Source: Sciurus carolinensis | Taxonomy: Eukaryota > Chordata > Mammalia > Rodentia > Sciuridae | Direction of reading: 5' to 3' | Assembly (NCBI RefSeq): GCF_902686445.1 | Contig: NC_062219.1 | Location: forward strand, 106,889,160-106,953,159 | DNA length: 64,000 nucleotides | In this document: one piece after another, positions 25,301-37,338 of the stretch | Position numbering within the stretch: the stretch's first letter is position 1 | Layout of the letters: each line of letters starts with the position of its first letter | Notes under the pieces: generated by a model | What the model saw: the letters and a program-made list of their open reading frames with translations, nothing else | What the model was told of the DNA's origin: nothing | Database searches by the model: none | Made by a program: the position numbers and the translations under genes

Positions 25301-26420
25301 GATTTGGGTTTTCTCTCGTCTTCTCTTCGTTAGTGTGGCTAAAGGTTTATCAATTTTGTTTATTTTTTCGAAGAACCAACTATTTATTTTGTCAATTTTT
25401 TGTATTGTTTCTTTCGTTTCAATTTCGTTGATTTCAGCTCTCAGTTTGACTATTTCCTGTCTTCTACTACTTTTGGTGTTGGTCTGTTCTTCTTTTTCTA
25501 GGGCTTTGAGCTGTAGTGTTAGGTCATTTATTTTTTGAGTTTTACTTCTTTTTTTAAATGCGCTCCATGAAATAAATCTTCCTCTAAGTACCGCTTTCAT
25601 AGTGTCCCAGAGATTTTGATATGTTGTTTCTTTGTTCTCGTTTACCTCTAAGAATTTTTTAATTTCCTTCCTAATATCTTCTGTTATCCATTCATCATAT
25701 AGTAGCATATTGTTTAATCTCCAGGTGTTGGAGTAGTTTCTGTTTTTTACTCTTTCATTAATTTGTAACTTCAATCCATTATGATCTGATAGAATACAAG
25801 GTAGTGTCTCTATCTTCTTGTATTTGCTGACATTAGCTTTGTGGCATAATATATGGTCTAATTTAGAGAAGGATCCATGTGCTGCTGAGAAGAAAGTGTA
25901 TTCGCTCTTGGTTGGATGGTATATTCTATAAATGTCTGTTAAGTCTAAATTGTTGATTGTGTTATTGAGATCTATGGTTTCTTTGTTCAATTTTTGTTTG
26001 GAAGATCTGTCCAGTGGTGAAAGAGGCGTGTTAAAATCACCTAGTATTATTGTGTTATGGTCTATTTGGTTTCTAAAATTGAGAAGGATTTGTTTAACAT
26101 AGATGGATGAGCCACTGTTTGGGGCATAGATGTTTATGATTGTTATATCTTGCTGATTTATGCTTCCCTTAAGCAGTATGAAATGTCCTTCTTTATCCCT
26201 TCTAACTAACATTGGCTTGAAGTCCACATAATCTGAAATGAGGATGGATACTCCAGCTTTTTTGCTGAGCCCATGTGCATGGTATGTTTTTCCCCATCCT
26301 TTCACCTTTAGTCTATGGGTATCTCTTTCTATGAGGTGAGTCTCTTGCAGGCAACATATTGTTCGATCTTTCTTTTTAATCCAATCTGCCAGTCTATGTC
26401 TTTTGATTGATGAATTCAGC
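22381..26420 (-). mobile_element. 5'-truncated young LINE-1 (L1-B)
   Basis: A minus-strand L1 of about 4.0 kb. Its 3' end is at 22381 (T-run on the plus strand) and its 5' end at 26420, where it starts 27 codons into ORF2. The 14-bp repeat AAATTCCAACTTCT at 22367-22380 and 26421-26434 is a perfect target-site duplication, so the limits are firm. It lacks the 5' UTR, ORF1 and the first part of the endonuclease domain, the usual outcome of incomplete reverse transcription. The ORF2 part has no stop or frameshift, and a G-rich 3' UTR (C-rich as printed, about 22515-22560) is retained. It is very similar to L1-A. Confidence 0.96.
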
Positions 26421-26581
26421 AAATTCCAACTTCTTAAAAGTGTTTTTTTAAAATAACTAAATATTTTTATAGACCACGTGTTCACTGGGGATGGTGTCAG
26501 ATTCCTGGTTTTGGAAATAGGAAACACATGCACCATTTGGATGTTTTCCTGAACTAAGTCCCAAACAAAGTGAAGCAGCAT
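22646..26581 (-). CDS. Open frame: L1-B ORF2 (truncated N-terminus) fused by chance to 54 flanking codons
   Basis: A single frame of 1311 codons. The last 1257 or so are L1 ORF2, entered at [10 protein letters not shown] (26420), with QETH and SDHNG of the endonuclease, FADD of the reverse transcriptase and the C-terminal Cys-rich segment (CWRGC, HCWWGC). The first 54 codons (26581-26421) are host flanking DNA that happens to be open in the same frame and to start with Met; I do not regard them as a gene. The conserved NVNG motif at the endonuclease N-terminus is missing, so endonuclease function is probably lost, while the RT domain looks complete. No L1 promoter is present, so expression would need outside transcription. 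Confidence 0.8.
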   Translation of the reverse strand: MLLHFVWDLVQENIQMVHVFPISKTRNLTPSPVNTWSIKIFSYFKKTLLRSWNLLNSSIKRHRLADWIKKKDRTICCLQETHLIERDTHRLKVKGWGKTYHAHGLSKKAGVSILISDYVDFKPMLVRRDKEGHFILLKGSINQQDITIINIYAPNSGSSIYVKQILLNFRNQIDHNTIILGDFNTPLSPLDRSSKQKLNKETIDLNNTINNLDLTDIYRIYHPTKSEYTFFSAAHGSFSKLDHILCHKANVSKYKKIETLPCILSDHNGLKLQINERVKNRNYSNTWRLNNMLLYDEWITEDIRKEIKKFLEVNENKETTYQNLWDTMKAVLRGRFISWSAFKKRSKTQKINDLTLQLKALEKEEQTNTKSSRRQEIVKLRAEINEIETKETIQKIDKINSWFFEKINKIDKPLATLTKRRREKTQITKIRNEQGNITTDTTEIQNIIRSYFENLYSNKIENLEDINRFLETYELPKLNEEDIHNLNRPISSNEIEEVIKSLPTKKSPGPDGFSAKFYKTFKEELIPILLKVFQKIEEEGTLPNSFYEANITLIPKPDRDTSRKENFRPISLMNIDAKILNKILANRIQKHIKKIVHHDQVGFIPGMQGWFNIRKSINVIHHINRLKVKNHMIISIDAEKAFDKIQHPFMLKTLEKIGIVGTFLNIVKAIYAKPIANIILNGEKLKAFPLKTGTRQGCPLSPLLFNIVLETLARAIRQTKEIKGIRIGKEELKLSLFADDMMVYLEEPGNSTRKLLDLISEFSKVAGYKINAHKSKAFLYISDESSEREIRKTTPFTIASKKIKYLGINLTKEVKDLYNENYRTLKKEIQEKLRRWKDLPCSWIGRINIVKMAILPKVLYRVNAIPIKIPMMYLTEIEQAIMKFIWKNKKPRIAKAILGRKSEAGGIAIPDLQLYYKAIVTKTAWYWYQNRKVDQWYRIEDTDTNPNKYNFLILDKGAKNMQWRKDSLFNKWCWENWKSICNRMKLNPYLSPCTKLNSKWIKDLGIRPETLHLIEEKVGPELQHVGLGPDFLNRTPIAQEIKARINNWDRFKLKSFLSAKETISNAKKEPTEWEKIFANHTSDRALISRIYKELKKLYTKNVNNPIDKWANEMNRHFTEEDIQAINKHMEKCSTSLVIREMQIKTTLRFHLTPIRMAIIKNTTNNRCWRGCGEKGTLLHCWWGCKLVQPLWKAVWRFLRKLGMEPPFDPAIPLLGLYPKDLKSAYYRDTATSMFIAAQFTIARLWNQPRCPSIDEWIKKTWYIYTMEYYSAIKNDKIMAFAGKWMKLENIMLSEISQSQKTKGRMISLISG

Positions 26582-28615
26582 GTTTTAGCAGAGCGCAGGT
26601 GGAGGTGCTGCCTGGTTAGTGTCAGGGATGCTGTGGGGTTTGGGGGTTTTGTGGGGGATGGCATCCCTCTTCCAGAAGGCCTGGCCCTCTTGAGCCCCAG
26701 CAAAAGTCATATTCTTTGTATTCAATATTGCCCTTCTGATTGGGGAACTCCTGCCAAATGGAGATAACTCTAAAAATAAAAATGCAGAAAAAATATAAAA
26801 GTTAAGAGACATAAACCAACAGATTAGATCTAAGGTATATTCAATTGCAATTTTCTTGATAAGGTACCTACTCAGCTTCAGTTGTGAAGGTTGGGATCTG
26901 TTTGCATTGATGAGTTTCACAAATCAAGTCTGAACTTTAACCTTCTTTGAAGAAACAGAAAGAGAAAATACCTTATTCTACTAACAATCTTTTCAGTTTC
27001 ACACACATAAGTCAATAGGCCTGGTTGCTGTTTCTGTAAACAAGGCTTCTACATTTCTGACCCAACAGCTATGACACCTCATTTTGTATTCACTGACTGA
27101 GATCTCTATGTGTGTTATAGGTGTTTTAAGAACTTCCAGAGTTGGTATAAACTACGATTACAGTGTAGTTACGATCATGATGTTCTGAGGGACCTTTATG
27201 GTTTCCAAATATAGTGACTTTCTTCCCTAGTTATGAAAAGGTATGAATCTGTGTAGGAGCAAGGGGAAGTCAGTGTATTATTAAGAATACAAAAAGAGTT
27301 TTGGAACTTAGGAGCTTAAAAAAGAAAAGCGACCTGTTCTACAGACTTTGAGGGAGGCAGCAATGAGGAGCTGGGAAAGAGTATTAGATCAGTCTGGTTT
27401 TAGGTTTGAAGGCAGCAGGGCACAGAATGGGCTCCTTAACAAGGAGATTCTCAGGGGATAGAGTGAGTACCAGGGTTCCCTTAAGCCCATTGACATTGCA
27501 CTCACAATTTTGTATGAAGTGATTGTACTCATCAGGATTAGGGATCCATAAATATTGTGAGATTTTTAGAATTTGTGACCTTACCACCCCCCGCAAAAGG
27601 TAAAATGGAACAAAAGCAGCCAAACCAGTGAAAATTCACTATAGTAGCAAGAGTGTGTTTGAAGTGGTCATTTCACAAATGCTCAAAATGTTAACAGCTT
27701 CCACTGCCAGGATCAGAACTCTGCTGTCAGTCACGAATTCTTAAATGCTTCATAGTGTTTCCTCACCGTTTGGTTCATATTGGGAGGGAATGGAGGCTAA
27801 AATAATTTTTAAGTCCTTCTGAGATAAAATAAAACAGGGTGCTGGAGGTGATCTGGTGTTTGAATTTTGCTACTAGGGCAGGCAGACACCTGTGGTGAAG
27901 CAGGTTTCCAAGTCCACTGACCTCCCTGCACTTGACCACAGAGTGTTCAGACATTCCTGATAACTCATCCTGTCCTTTTAAGAGGTTGGCAGCTTGAAGG
28001 TCATTTCCTGCATTTGTTGATCACCTATTTTTTACAATTCATTAAGGCAATTTCAATCACTGCTCTTTCTCTTCCTAGACTAAGGATTGTGAAATGAACT
28101 GCTCTTCAAGATAATGAAAATTCACTTAGACTTGAACTTATTTCAAACTGGTAATACTTGTTTAATAATGCTCTTAGTATCATAAAAAACATAAATAAGA
28201 TGTACAAAAACTCGTATAAGAAAATATAGCTAATGGAATTCTTATCTTAGAAGAAAGTGCTAGGAAAAAATTGTCTAAGGAACTCATCAAAATTATTGCT
28301 CTCCATGGTTTTGACAAATGTCATCTCAGTGAACTGGCAAGCATTCCTATGTCCTCTTGTTGGCAGAAAAATAGCTGGATGTTGTCAGGACCAGGAAAAA
28401 TTGACATCTAACTCGGTGGGCCAGGAAATAGTATTTGGAGTCTGTTAAGGCTGGCTCTGATGTTCATTTTTCCAACAACACAGCAGGAAGCTGAGGACTT
28501 TGTGAGGGGTGGTTTTGAGTTGCTTTTCATTGTAAGATTTTGAGAACTCTTCATCACTAATACTTATTTGTACTTAAAATAGAAGTGTCTATTACTCAGT
28601 TTTAAAGAAGAATAA
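26435..28615. other. Unassigned DNA
   Basis: No gene or clear repeat recognised. Open frames are under about 110 codons and lack domains. The segment 26585-26920, open on the minus strand, is chance in my view. Confidence 0.5.
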
Positions 28616-28617
28616 AA

Positions 28618-28995
28618 TTTTGGCATTTGCTGGTAAATGGGTGGAGTTGAAGACATCATGCTAAGAAAAATAAGCCAAACCCCAAAAACCAAAGGCTGAA
28701 TGTTTTCTCTGATATGCAGATGATAATTCACAATAAGTAGGGGGATAGGGAAGATTAGAGTTACTTTATATTAGGTAGAGGGGAGTGAAGGGAGGGGAAG
28801 GGGTCTGGGGGAAGAATGTTAGTAGAGTGAAACAGACATTATTACCTCATGTACATATGTGACTGTGTGACCAATGTGATCCTACAATATGTACAATCAG
28901 AAAAATGAGAAATTATACTTCATTTATTTATGACTTATCAAAATGTATAAATGCATTCTACTGTCATGTACAACTAATTAGAACAAATAAAAAAC
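28618..28995 (+). repeat. Older sciurid L1 3' end (plus strand)
   Basis: The end of ORF2 (GGCATTTGCTGGTAAATGGG, 'gaagacatcatgctaag', 'aataagccaaac') is followed by a G-rich 3' UTR block ('gaagggaggggaaggggtc'). A tail follows with repeated A-rich words ending 'gaacaaataaaaaacttaaa'. It is clearly related in layout to the L1-A 3' end but diverged. The 5' truncation point is near 28618. Confidence 0.8.
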
Positions 28996-29285
28996 TTAAA
29001 AAAAGAAGTGCAAAAGAAGTCAAAGGAAAGTGCTGAAATGTGCATATTTGAAATATATTTTATGTCACTTACACACCTATGTAATTTCCACTAAAACATC
29101 AAGAGTTTTAGTTTTTCTTGTACATTAGCTTTATTATAGCAACAATAAATCAAAGCACAAAATGTTATGTGAATAGCCCTGAGCTTGTACTGCTTCACTT
29201 CTGTTTAAATAGCACCTTTTATCAGAATTTTTAAAATAACTTCCAAACATTTGGAATTAAGTTGAATTTCCCCTTATTTCTTATG
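28996..29285. other. Unassigned spacer
   Basis: Short A/T-rich unique sequence; nothing recognised. Confidence 0.5.
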
Positions 29286-29480
29286 ACAGGAATCTTCAAA
29301 GTGTGGTACCCAGACCAGGAGCAGCAGCAGCACCTGGAACTTATTAGAAATGCAAATTATGGAGACTCCTCCCCAGAACTACTGATCAGGAGCTCAAGGG
29401 ATGAGGCAGCAGTCTATTCTGCAAACCCTCCAAGTGATTCTGAAGCTCCTGCCAGTTTGAGAGCCACGGGTCTAGAAGAA
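29286..29480 (+). mobile_element. MER5A-like non-autonomous hAT-Charlie DNA transposon
   Basis: The text 'tcttcaaagtgtggtaccc', 'acctggaacttattagaaatg', 'caaattatggagactcctcc' and 'caagtgattctgaagctcc' closely follows the MER5A consensus as I know it. It ends in a complementary terminal segment 'gtttgagagccac'. Terminal inverted similarity between 'ttcaaagtgtgg' and 'agtttgagagcc' is partial. This is an ancient mammalian fossil with no transposase. Confidence 0.75.
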
Positions 29481-30325
29481 CAAATCTACAGAGGAGTTAA
29501 TGGCTGGAACACTCATTGGTCAGAGGTAGCTGTAAAGTCACGACCTTTTCATTTCTGCTCTCTGGTTTTATTGAGGGTTGACTTTTTTTCTATGCTGTTG
29601 CTTTCCACATGGACCAAGGGCTGTGACTTGCATCCAAAATGGATGGTTCACTTTTGGACCAAACACATTCCTTTCTAGGAAAACAAGGTCAAGGTTACAG
29701 CCTTTTAAACCAGGGAAAAGTATAAATATTGTTAAATCCATTGAGGAGACCCTAACACTGGAAGCAATGGACACACTATTAGGTCCTGGCATAGATCAGA
29801 TCTTGAATTAAGGGAACCCAGTGTGTTCTTAGTCTGCCTCCATCTGAGTCACATGTGCAGATCAGGCAAAAGTGAGAGCATTAGTGGGCTCATCTCTACC
29901 ATTTAAAAGTAGGGATTAGAGCGTGTATTAAATCTGAAAGTCATCATGATAATCAAGATTCTGGAAACACCTGTTTTGGTAATGGGTTCAGAAGACTACA
30001 GTCATGTTTATAAAGTATTAAAATAATACATATTTGAATCTCTAACAGAGCAAACTGTCTGAAATAAAAATATAAAACTGTTATTTGGTTGTGAAAGATG
30101 TATAATTACCCACCATTAGAATATCTAGAAAGTATATGTGTGGTAGAGGAAATGTTCTCTTTTTATCTTTTACCATTGAAGGCACAGACCAAGAATGTAC
30201 TATTTTCCTTCTTAATACCACATATACCATAGGGCTACTGGTGTGATGAAATTGCTTTAGATGTATATAAAATGCTTAACCTTTGCAAGTATTCAAGGAA
30301 AGCTCCCAGTCTCTCCCCCAAGTTT
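29481..30325. other. Unassigned DNA
   Basis: No gene or named repeat recognised. It is A/T-rich with short open frames only. Confidence 0.5.
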
Positions 30326-30535
30326 TAGATCTGTGCTTTTCAATACTGTAGCCATTAGTTACATGTATTTATTTACAATAAAATTAAACAAAATAAAATT
30401 TTTGACTTCTCAGTTGCACTGACCATATTTCATGTGCTCAATAGCCATAGGTAGCCACAGGCTACCATGTTGGACAATGTATATTTGGAGTATTCCCCTG
30501 ATCACAGAAATCTATTGGACAGTCTGCTGCCCTTT
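30326..30535. repeat. Probable hAT-Charlie-type MER fossil
   Basis: Phrases such as 'tactgtagccattagttacatg', 'catatttcatgtgctcaatag' and 'aggctaccatgttggacaatg' resemble a common MER-type DNA transposon whose ends carry 'gtccaatagaaatat' and 'ttggacagcgc'. Family name not resolved. Confidence 0.5.
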
Positions 30536-31156
30536 AGAAATATTTGACCAAACATCCTACATGCACCTCAAGCTCCCCAGAAATTCCAAATATACTCTTC
30601 CTCATCTCAAGAGAACCTGGGCTTTTTGATTAAACAATCCTGGTAATAAAGTATTTGAGCATACCCGATAATATGTTGATGTTCACTTATTTAAAAATTA
30701 TGTACATATACTACTGTATTATTCTACTGTCTCTAAGACATAAAAACAAACTTAAAAAAAAAAAAACGAGAAAAGTGTAAATGAAACCCTGTTAATTTTC
30801 CTTGTATTTCATTGGGTAGACAAACCCTTTTAGGAGTCAGAGCCCTTACTGGGTACACTTAGTCCAGTGGGTCTGAAAACTGGAAGTCATTATAAACTCT
30901 GTCCTCTCCGTCACCCTCTGTATCTAAGTAGACACAATGTGTTTTGTTAATCTCCTAAACATTTCCCTAGGCGCTCTCCTTAAACTCTCATCTCCAGTTC
31001 TTCCATTGCTCCCTCAGTGTAATTCCTCATCATTTATTTCCTGGATTAATGAATGGTTGGTTTAGCTTCCTATTGTTCTCTTTCATGTCCTTTCACTCAT
31101 TCTTCACTTTACCACTGGAGTCGACTTTCTAAAACACAAATCATCACTGTTTCCTC

Positions 31157-31201
<45 letters not shown>

Positions 31202-31285
31202 TTGTTTCTTCCTATTTCCTGCTAAATACCATAGAAGAACACATTCAGTTCTTGAATGACAGATAAAGTTCTGTCATTTCACACA
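30536..31285. other. Unassigned DNA with a (CA)n microsatellite
   Basis: No gene recognised. A (CA)n run occupies about 31141-31199 and an A-run lies near 30754-30766. Confidence 0.55.
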
Positions 31286-31640
31286 ACATGGATGGAACTG
31301 AAGATCTTTGTATTAAATGAAATAAGCCAGGCACAAAAAGACAAGTATCATGTGATCTAATTCACATGTGGAATCTAAATAGTTAATCTCATAGAAGTTG
31401 ATAGTAGAATAGTGGTTACCAGAGGTGGGGAGGGGAAAAGCAGACAAAAGGAAGGGACAAAGCTGATTTATGTGTAATAAGTTTTAGAAGAAAGAAGCTC
31501 TGGTGAATTCATTGCATGGTAGGATGACTATAGACAATGATAATACAGCACTGTTTTTTAAAAAAGAATTTAGGATTGTGAATGCTTCTACCATAAAGAG
31601 ATGATAAATGTATTAAAAGATAGGTCACAGTTTTTATACA
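31286..31640 (+). repeat. L1M fragment: ORF2 end and 3' UTR
   Basis: ACATGGATGGAACTGAAGAT is followed by 'aaatgaaataagccaggcac', then 'agtagaatagtggttaccag' and 'tgactatagacaatgataa'. This is the standard L1M ORF2 C-terminus and 3' UTR in plus orientation. It is old and non-coding. Confidence 0.8.
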
Positions 31641-32430
31641 TAAATTAACAAGTAATGTGGGGTGTTTTATTTGCCTGAGATTAATAAGAACATATGACTA
31701 AGGCAAGAGAAAAAGCATTCAAAAGAAACAGGGACAAATATTTGAAATATTTGATTAAATGTACTCCATATATTCAAAAAGGTAGAAGAAAATGCATGAT
31801 GAGAAGAGAAATGGAAAACATAAAAATATCTATATTGAATTTCAAGCAAAGAAAAATATAGAATCTTTAAGGAAAAATATACTGTAAAGGATGAACAGAA
31901 GATAAGATACTGCAAAAAAAATGTCATTGTTAATGTAACAATGTAAAATACCAATAATACAGAACATAGAATAAGAATACTGTAAGAAATAGATTAACAG
32001 CATCAGTGACCTGCAACATTATATAAAGTGTCTAACCTACATGTAATTAGAGATATAGTTAGGAAGGAAGGAATAATATTTTAAGAAATAAGAAGAAGAA
32101 ATAATAAGAAATAATGACTGAAATATTTTCAAATTTTTGAAAACCACAACTTACCAACCCAAGAAACCCAGTAAATCCCAAGTAGCAGAAATATAAAGGA
32201 AACAATGCAAAAGTAATAATAAAATTGCTGAAAACTAGAGGTAAAGAAAAAAAATGTTTTAAAGTAGTTAGAAAGAAAAAACACAAAGAACACAATTAAA
32301 ATTGACATAGATATTTTATCAGAAACTATGCAAACCAGAAGATAATAGACAAATAGTTATAAAGTATCGACAGAAAATCAAACCATTAGGGTATAAGGAG
32401 CTAATAAAGTCCTTTATAATAATACATTAA
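31641..32430 (+). repeat. L1M fragment: decayed ORF1 region
   Basis: The block 'aacttaccaacccaagaaacc', 'cagtaaatcccaagtagc', 'aaattgctgaaaactagagg' and 'agaaactatgcaaaccagaag' (about 32145-32340) matches the C-terminal part of ORF1 in old L1 elements, in plus orientation. The A-rich part before it (31641-32140) is probably the same element but has no firm marker. Confidence 0.6.
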
Positions 32431-33325
32431 CCATACTATGAGAGCCCAGTAGCCTTGATAAATTTGGGATAAATAATTTTCTTCTTAAGGATTTAGATTA
32501 TATCATGTATTATCAGGAAAAAAAGGTTATTGTGTTTAGGAAATGCAGAGGTGTAGTGGGTGGGAATTGACATAAATCACTCAGTACAGAATTTGGAGAA
32601 ATTTGGAGAATTAGCATTTGGACAGACTATAAGGACATGATATGCCTGTGTCTGCTGTGGGCCATTTGAGGAATTTAATTTCCAAGGACAACTATGGAGA
32701 GTCCTGCTGAAAACCTCCAGTGTAATTCCATTCTCAGACATTCAGAGATGTACTAATGGAGGAAGAGTGGTGGATTCTGGGACAGAATCAACTTCTCAGG
32801 GGAGAGATAAGGCTTTTTAAAAGGAGGGTGGAGCTGCTCTGTGACTATTTTGCCAGACAAGCACAGTGCCATGGAAAGAAGCACAGGGCCAGAACAGGAG
32901 ACATTTTGTTAAGTGCTTCACTTAAATACTTTTCTCTTGAACCTCTGGTAAAGAAACATTTCATGTAGTTTTAATATTTTCCTACCTATACTCTATTCTT
33001 TTCTTTTTTGGCTTCAAAAATTGATGAAATCTGATACACTTATATTATCTTTTATGATAGTGCAGTGGAGAATAAAGTGATAAAATGGGAGAAGCATGAA
33101 CAGCTTTCACCCCTCTGATGGAGACCGCATGAGAGCAGCAACACCCCATTTTTAGTGAGATAGTGGTGACATGCAGAGGAGCTGAAGTACAGTGAAAATC
33201 GCAGAGCACCGGCACGTCAAGTTCTGAGTAGACTACCAGGGCATGAATGTAACACGCCTGTCTTTCCTCCACGGTAACAGTGAACTGACACTTTGGTTAT
33301 TCCCTGGGAGTTCTTACAAAGTAAG
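32431..33325. other. Unassigned DNA
   Basis: No gene recognised. Two short open frames (32756-32968 plus and 33045-33272 minus) have no identifiable domain. Confidence 0.5.
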
Positions 33326-34525
33326 ATCATTCATTCATTCATTCCATATTATGCCTTCATGTGCTCCATCTCTTTCTAGGCACTGACATTATCACAGTAA
33401 ACAGAAACAACATTCATGTTTTCATAGAGTTTAAATTCCAGGAAAATATATATTATCAATTATAAGAAAGACAAGGGGAAAGTGAGTGATGGAGGTGTGG
33501 GCCACAATATTGTGGATAAGGTAGTCCTCTCAGATGAGGTGACATTTCAGCAGTCATTGGAATCAATCAAGAGTGAGCCACGTGAGTATCTTGGGTAGGG
33601 TAGGAATTACATGCAGAGGAATTACAAACTATAAAAATGTAGAGAGAAGAGAATGAGGAACAATGCAGAGGCAGGTGTTGCTGAGGTGACCAAGAAAGGT
33701 GAAGGTCAGAGAAATACTCCAGTTATATAGAGAGTCTTGTGGGGTGTGTTAAATATTCCATTTTATCCTGTGAGATAGGAAAACATTGGACACATTTTTG
33801 TTTATTGAACAAGTTCTAAAAGGACCATTCTGGATGTAATATTGATAATAAAACAGGGTAATATGGATGGAAGCTAGAAAATTGATTAGGAAACCATTAT
33901 AATTTTCTGACAGTAGGGAGTGATGATTTAAGGGAGAAAGAGTTGCAAACCATCGAGTCTGGATGTATGCTTTAGGTTGGACTGATAGTTTGCATAAACA
34001 TGATAGTTAGTGTAGATGTTAAAGATGTAAGAAATCAAGGTGACAAGGTGATTCCAAAATTTTTAACTTGAGAAAATACAAGGGTGTAGTTGCCATTTAT
34101 CTTGGAAATAGGGAAAACTAAAGGGGAAATTGATTGAAGGAACTGTATCTGGAGCTGAGTTTTGGACTTTGGTGTAGCTTTTTACAGTGCCTTTTCAGTA
34201 GGCAATGGAGATGTTAAATGAAGCTAAGCAAAAGAGTTTAGGGATTAAAGGTCTTCATTTTTCAGTCACAGCTATATGTAAAACAAGGGACAGGATGTGA
34301 TCATTTGGGGAGCAAGTTAAACAGAAAGTATAAGAAATCTGAGGATCGAGTCCTGGCACACTTAAATGTGGAGGTTGGGATGGTGAGGGAGAAGAGCAAA
34401 GGAGGCCGAAAAGCAGTCAGAGGCCAACAGGGTCAAGTAGCACAAGGTGGAACCTCTGAAGCCTATGAGGAACGTGTTCAGGATGGCAGGAGCCAGGCTA
34501 TCACAGGGAGAGATGGCAAGGGGTA
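33326..34525 (+). repeat. Ancient interspersed repeat, probably L2-type
   Basis: A chain of phrases in order ('tctaggcactgacattatc', 'catagagtttaaattccagg', 'gatgaggtgacatttcagc', 'gagccacgtgagtatcttgg', 'ggaccattctggatgtaat', 'ggaaaccattataattttc', 'caaggtgacaaggtgattcc') follows a well-known ancient mammalian repeat that I associate with L2. It is strongly diverged, and the family name is tentative. Confidence 0.5.
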
Positions 34526-35240
34526 TCACATGTGAAATTAGACCCTGAAGTTCCCACTTATATGGGATGATCAACTCTTCCCAGTGCTCAGCTTCCTTCC
34601 TATAGGTTGGTCAGACGAGATTGCTCTTGCAGATAACATGACTGACATTCTGTGTTCAGTGGACAACAGCGACTTCCTGGTATTCAATGTTTTCTTGATG
34701 GTACCTGAAAAACAGTGGCTGATTTTGCACTGTGAATTACAGAAGAGTTTTGCAGGTTTCAAGCTTTATATCCAAACAAATCTAATCTTTTACACTGTTT
34801 TAAGCTCTCCCTCTCTAATATTAGTGTCACTGCAGTGATTCCCACCTTTTCTGAGCTCCACATTCTGGGCTAGAAGACCCCTGGCACTCTGCCACTCAAG
34901 TTCCTAGAGGGACTGCAACAAGCAGGTCAAGCGGAAAAGGTGCAGTAGGCAGAGGGACAGATCAAGAAAGGTGCTGTAAATACCTAGGGGCTGGCAAGTC
35001 ATCTACTTCATGCAGTGGGTGAGGTGATGAGAGATGGCAGTGGACAGAGGGTTCATGGGAGAATTGGAATGTGCCATGTGACAGCATTGGGACTCTGATC
35101 CTGAGAGTGCTAGAAACAGTGAATCAATTGCATATATTGAAAAATTACATCTAAGTTTGAAAATGAGGTTTCTTTAAGCATTATCACAAGAACACACCCT
35201 CAATAAATACTTGCATCATTGAAAGGGTTTGCTAAGTAAA
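34526..35240. other. Unassigned DNA
   Basis: Mixed composition, no recognisable gene. An 84-codon open frame at 34584-34838 overlaps one on the opposite strand and shows no domain. Confidence 0.45.
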
Positions 35241-35450
35241 TAAGTTGTGCAAACAAGATCAATATTCATATTTAAGAGCACAATTTTAAGCATTTTAAAA
35301 ATCCCCTGTATACTTCAACTAGAAATAATTAGAAGTAGTGGTTACCTGAGGTGGGGGACAGTTGGTGGAGGACAGATGAGAAGTTGGTCAACAAGCACAT
35401 TAGATGGGAGGGATAAGTTCTGGTGTTCTATACACTGCTTTTTAAAAAAA
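35241..35450 (+). repeat. Old L1 3' UTR fragment
   Basis: 'tagaagtagtggttacctgagg', then 'aagttctggtgttctataca' and a T/A-rich end resemble L1M 3' UTR sequence. Edges uncertain. Confidence 0.45.
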
Positions 35451-35915
35451 ATAAGTACTTCACAGTTATTCATAATAGTGGGATTTGTTCTTATATATTC
35501 ATACATGCACACAACAAAATTTGGTTATAGAACACTTTGAAAGGGAAATTCAGTATTTTACTTAATGTCATGTGTATTCTGAAATTTCTTGACTCTGGGT
35601 GATGGGAAAGCAAACTATTCCTAGCCTTCTGAAAATGGTGGAAATTGTTTGGTCTGTGGCTATTTCGTTCTTTTCTTGGTTTTGTGGAATTTCATACTAC
35701 AGATATACAGATCAGTCCTTAGCCAAAGATTTCAAATTCCCATATCTCTTTGTGTGTGAAGAAACTCCCTCTATGGTACACTGCTTTGCAGATTCTAGTT
35801 GTCTTGGTTTCCTCAACTCTGACTTCAGTCACCTCAATTCAATGAGATTCCATATTCTGCTCTCACTTTATTCTTGCTTTGTGACTTGAATACTACCTCC
35901 AGGCAGTAAACTAGG
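35451..35915. other. Unassigned DNA
   Basis: No gene or named repeat. A 96-codon plus-strand open frame (35599-35889) lacks any recognisable domain. Confidence 0.45.
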
Positions 35916-36764
35916 GCAACTGACCAATGTCTATGAAAAAACTAGATACCCATGTGCGATAAAAAAAAAAAAAAAATGAAGTTGAATTCTTACCTTAACT
36001 CAAATGTAAAAATTAACTCAAATTGAATCAAAGACATAAAATTAATAGCTATAATTATGGGTAAAAAGCCTTCATGACATTGAATTTGGCAATAATTTCT
36101 TAGATATCACATCAGAAGCACAGACAACATAAGAAAAAATAGTTGGATTCATCAAAATGAAAAACTTGTGCATCAATGGATATTATCAACAGAGCCAATC
36201 ACACAATGGGATAATTCATATACAAATGGTATATTTGATAAGGGATTGATATTCAGAATATATCAAGAACTCCTACAATTCAGCAAAGAAAACTAAATAA
36301 TAGGCATCCCAAATAAGAAGAGGGCAAAGGACTTAGACATTTCTTCAGATCAGAAATAAGATCATTTAGATGGCCAATGAACACAGACATTGAGCATTAA
36401 TAATCACATGAAAAAATATATTTATTCTTAAATGCAAATCGAGACCAAAATGAGATATCACTTCACTCCCTAGAATGGCTGTTATACCTATATCATAGTC
36501 ATATACCTTTATTTATTCTATAGCTATATCATCTATATATTTAATTCTAGAAAGACAAAGAAGGACAAGTATTGGTGAGGATACAGAAAGATTGGAAATT
36601 AGTTCATTGCTGGTTGGGTTTACTTTACTATAGTTGAAGGGCTATTGAAAACAATATGGTGGGTCCTCCAACAAATTGAACACAGAATTAGCATGTGGTT
36701 CAGCAATTCTACTTCTGGGTATATAGCTTAAAAAATGCAAACAAGGACTCACACAGGTATTTAT

Positions 36765-37338
36765 ACACTAGTTGTTATTTACTAAAATGATTGAGCCTCC
36801 CGCCAAATTCTTTTTATTTATTTATTTATTTATTTGTTTGTTTGTTTGTTTGTTTTTATTTTTTACAGACTGCATTTTGATTCATTGTACATAAATGGGG
36901 TACATTATTTCGTTTCTATGGTTGTACATGATGTAGATTCATACCATTTGTGATATCATACATGTACATAGGGTAATGTTGTCTGTTTCATTTGCAGCCT
37001 CTCTGACTGAAAATGGAATGGTATTTAGAGGTGAGGTCTTTGGGTGATAATTACATTGAGATAAGATTATGACTGTGGGGTCTTCATGATGTAATTAATG
37101 TCCTTATGAGAAGACACCAGAAAGCTCACTCCCTCTTCCCTTTCTCATTCTCCTTAATGTGAAGGCACAGTAAAAGGCAGATCCATCTCTTCATAAGATT
37201 CCTCACCAGTACCTGAATTGACAGTTATCTTGCTTTTTGACTTCTCAGGCTCTGGAACTGTGAGAAATAAATGTCTACTCAGACCCCTGTCTACAATATT
37301 TTGTTATTGAATCCTGAGCAGACTAATAGGCTGATGTT
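36765..37338 (+). repeat. MaLR-like LTR repeat nested in L1M
   Basis: The left part 'aaaatgattgagcctcccgcc' and the right part 'ggaatggtatttagaggtgagg', 'aagacaccagaaagctcac', 'cctcaccagtacctgaattg', 'gaactgtgagaaataaatg' and 'gagcagactaata' follow a common mammalian LTR-type repeat. The two parts are separated by the minus-strand L1 tail at about 36806-36992. The family name is tentative. Confidence 0.55.
36806..36992 (-). repeat. Sciurid L1 3'-end fragment (minus), nested
   Basis: (TTTA)n and (TTTG)n runs (about 36812-36856) represent the tail. 'gattcattgtacataaatggg' and 'catgtacatagggtaatgttg' follow, matching the extreme 3' UTR of L1-B and of the 45424 element in antisense orientation. 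Confidence 0.75.

Noticed and set aside
23777..25538. Plus-strand open frames of 65-140 codons across L1-B, rich in Leu, Ser and Phe
   Set aside because: They are antisense shadows of ORF2 and appear in the same places in the other L1 copies.
10963..31199. (GT)n at 10963-11000 and (CA)n at 31141-31199 as special structures
   Set aside because: Ordinary dinucleotide microsatellites, common in mammals.
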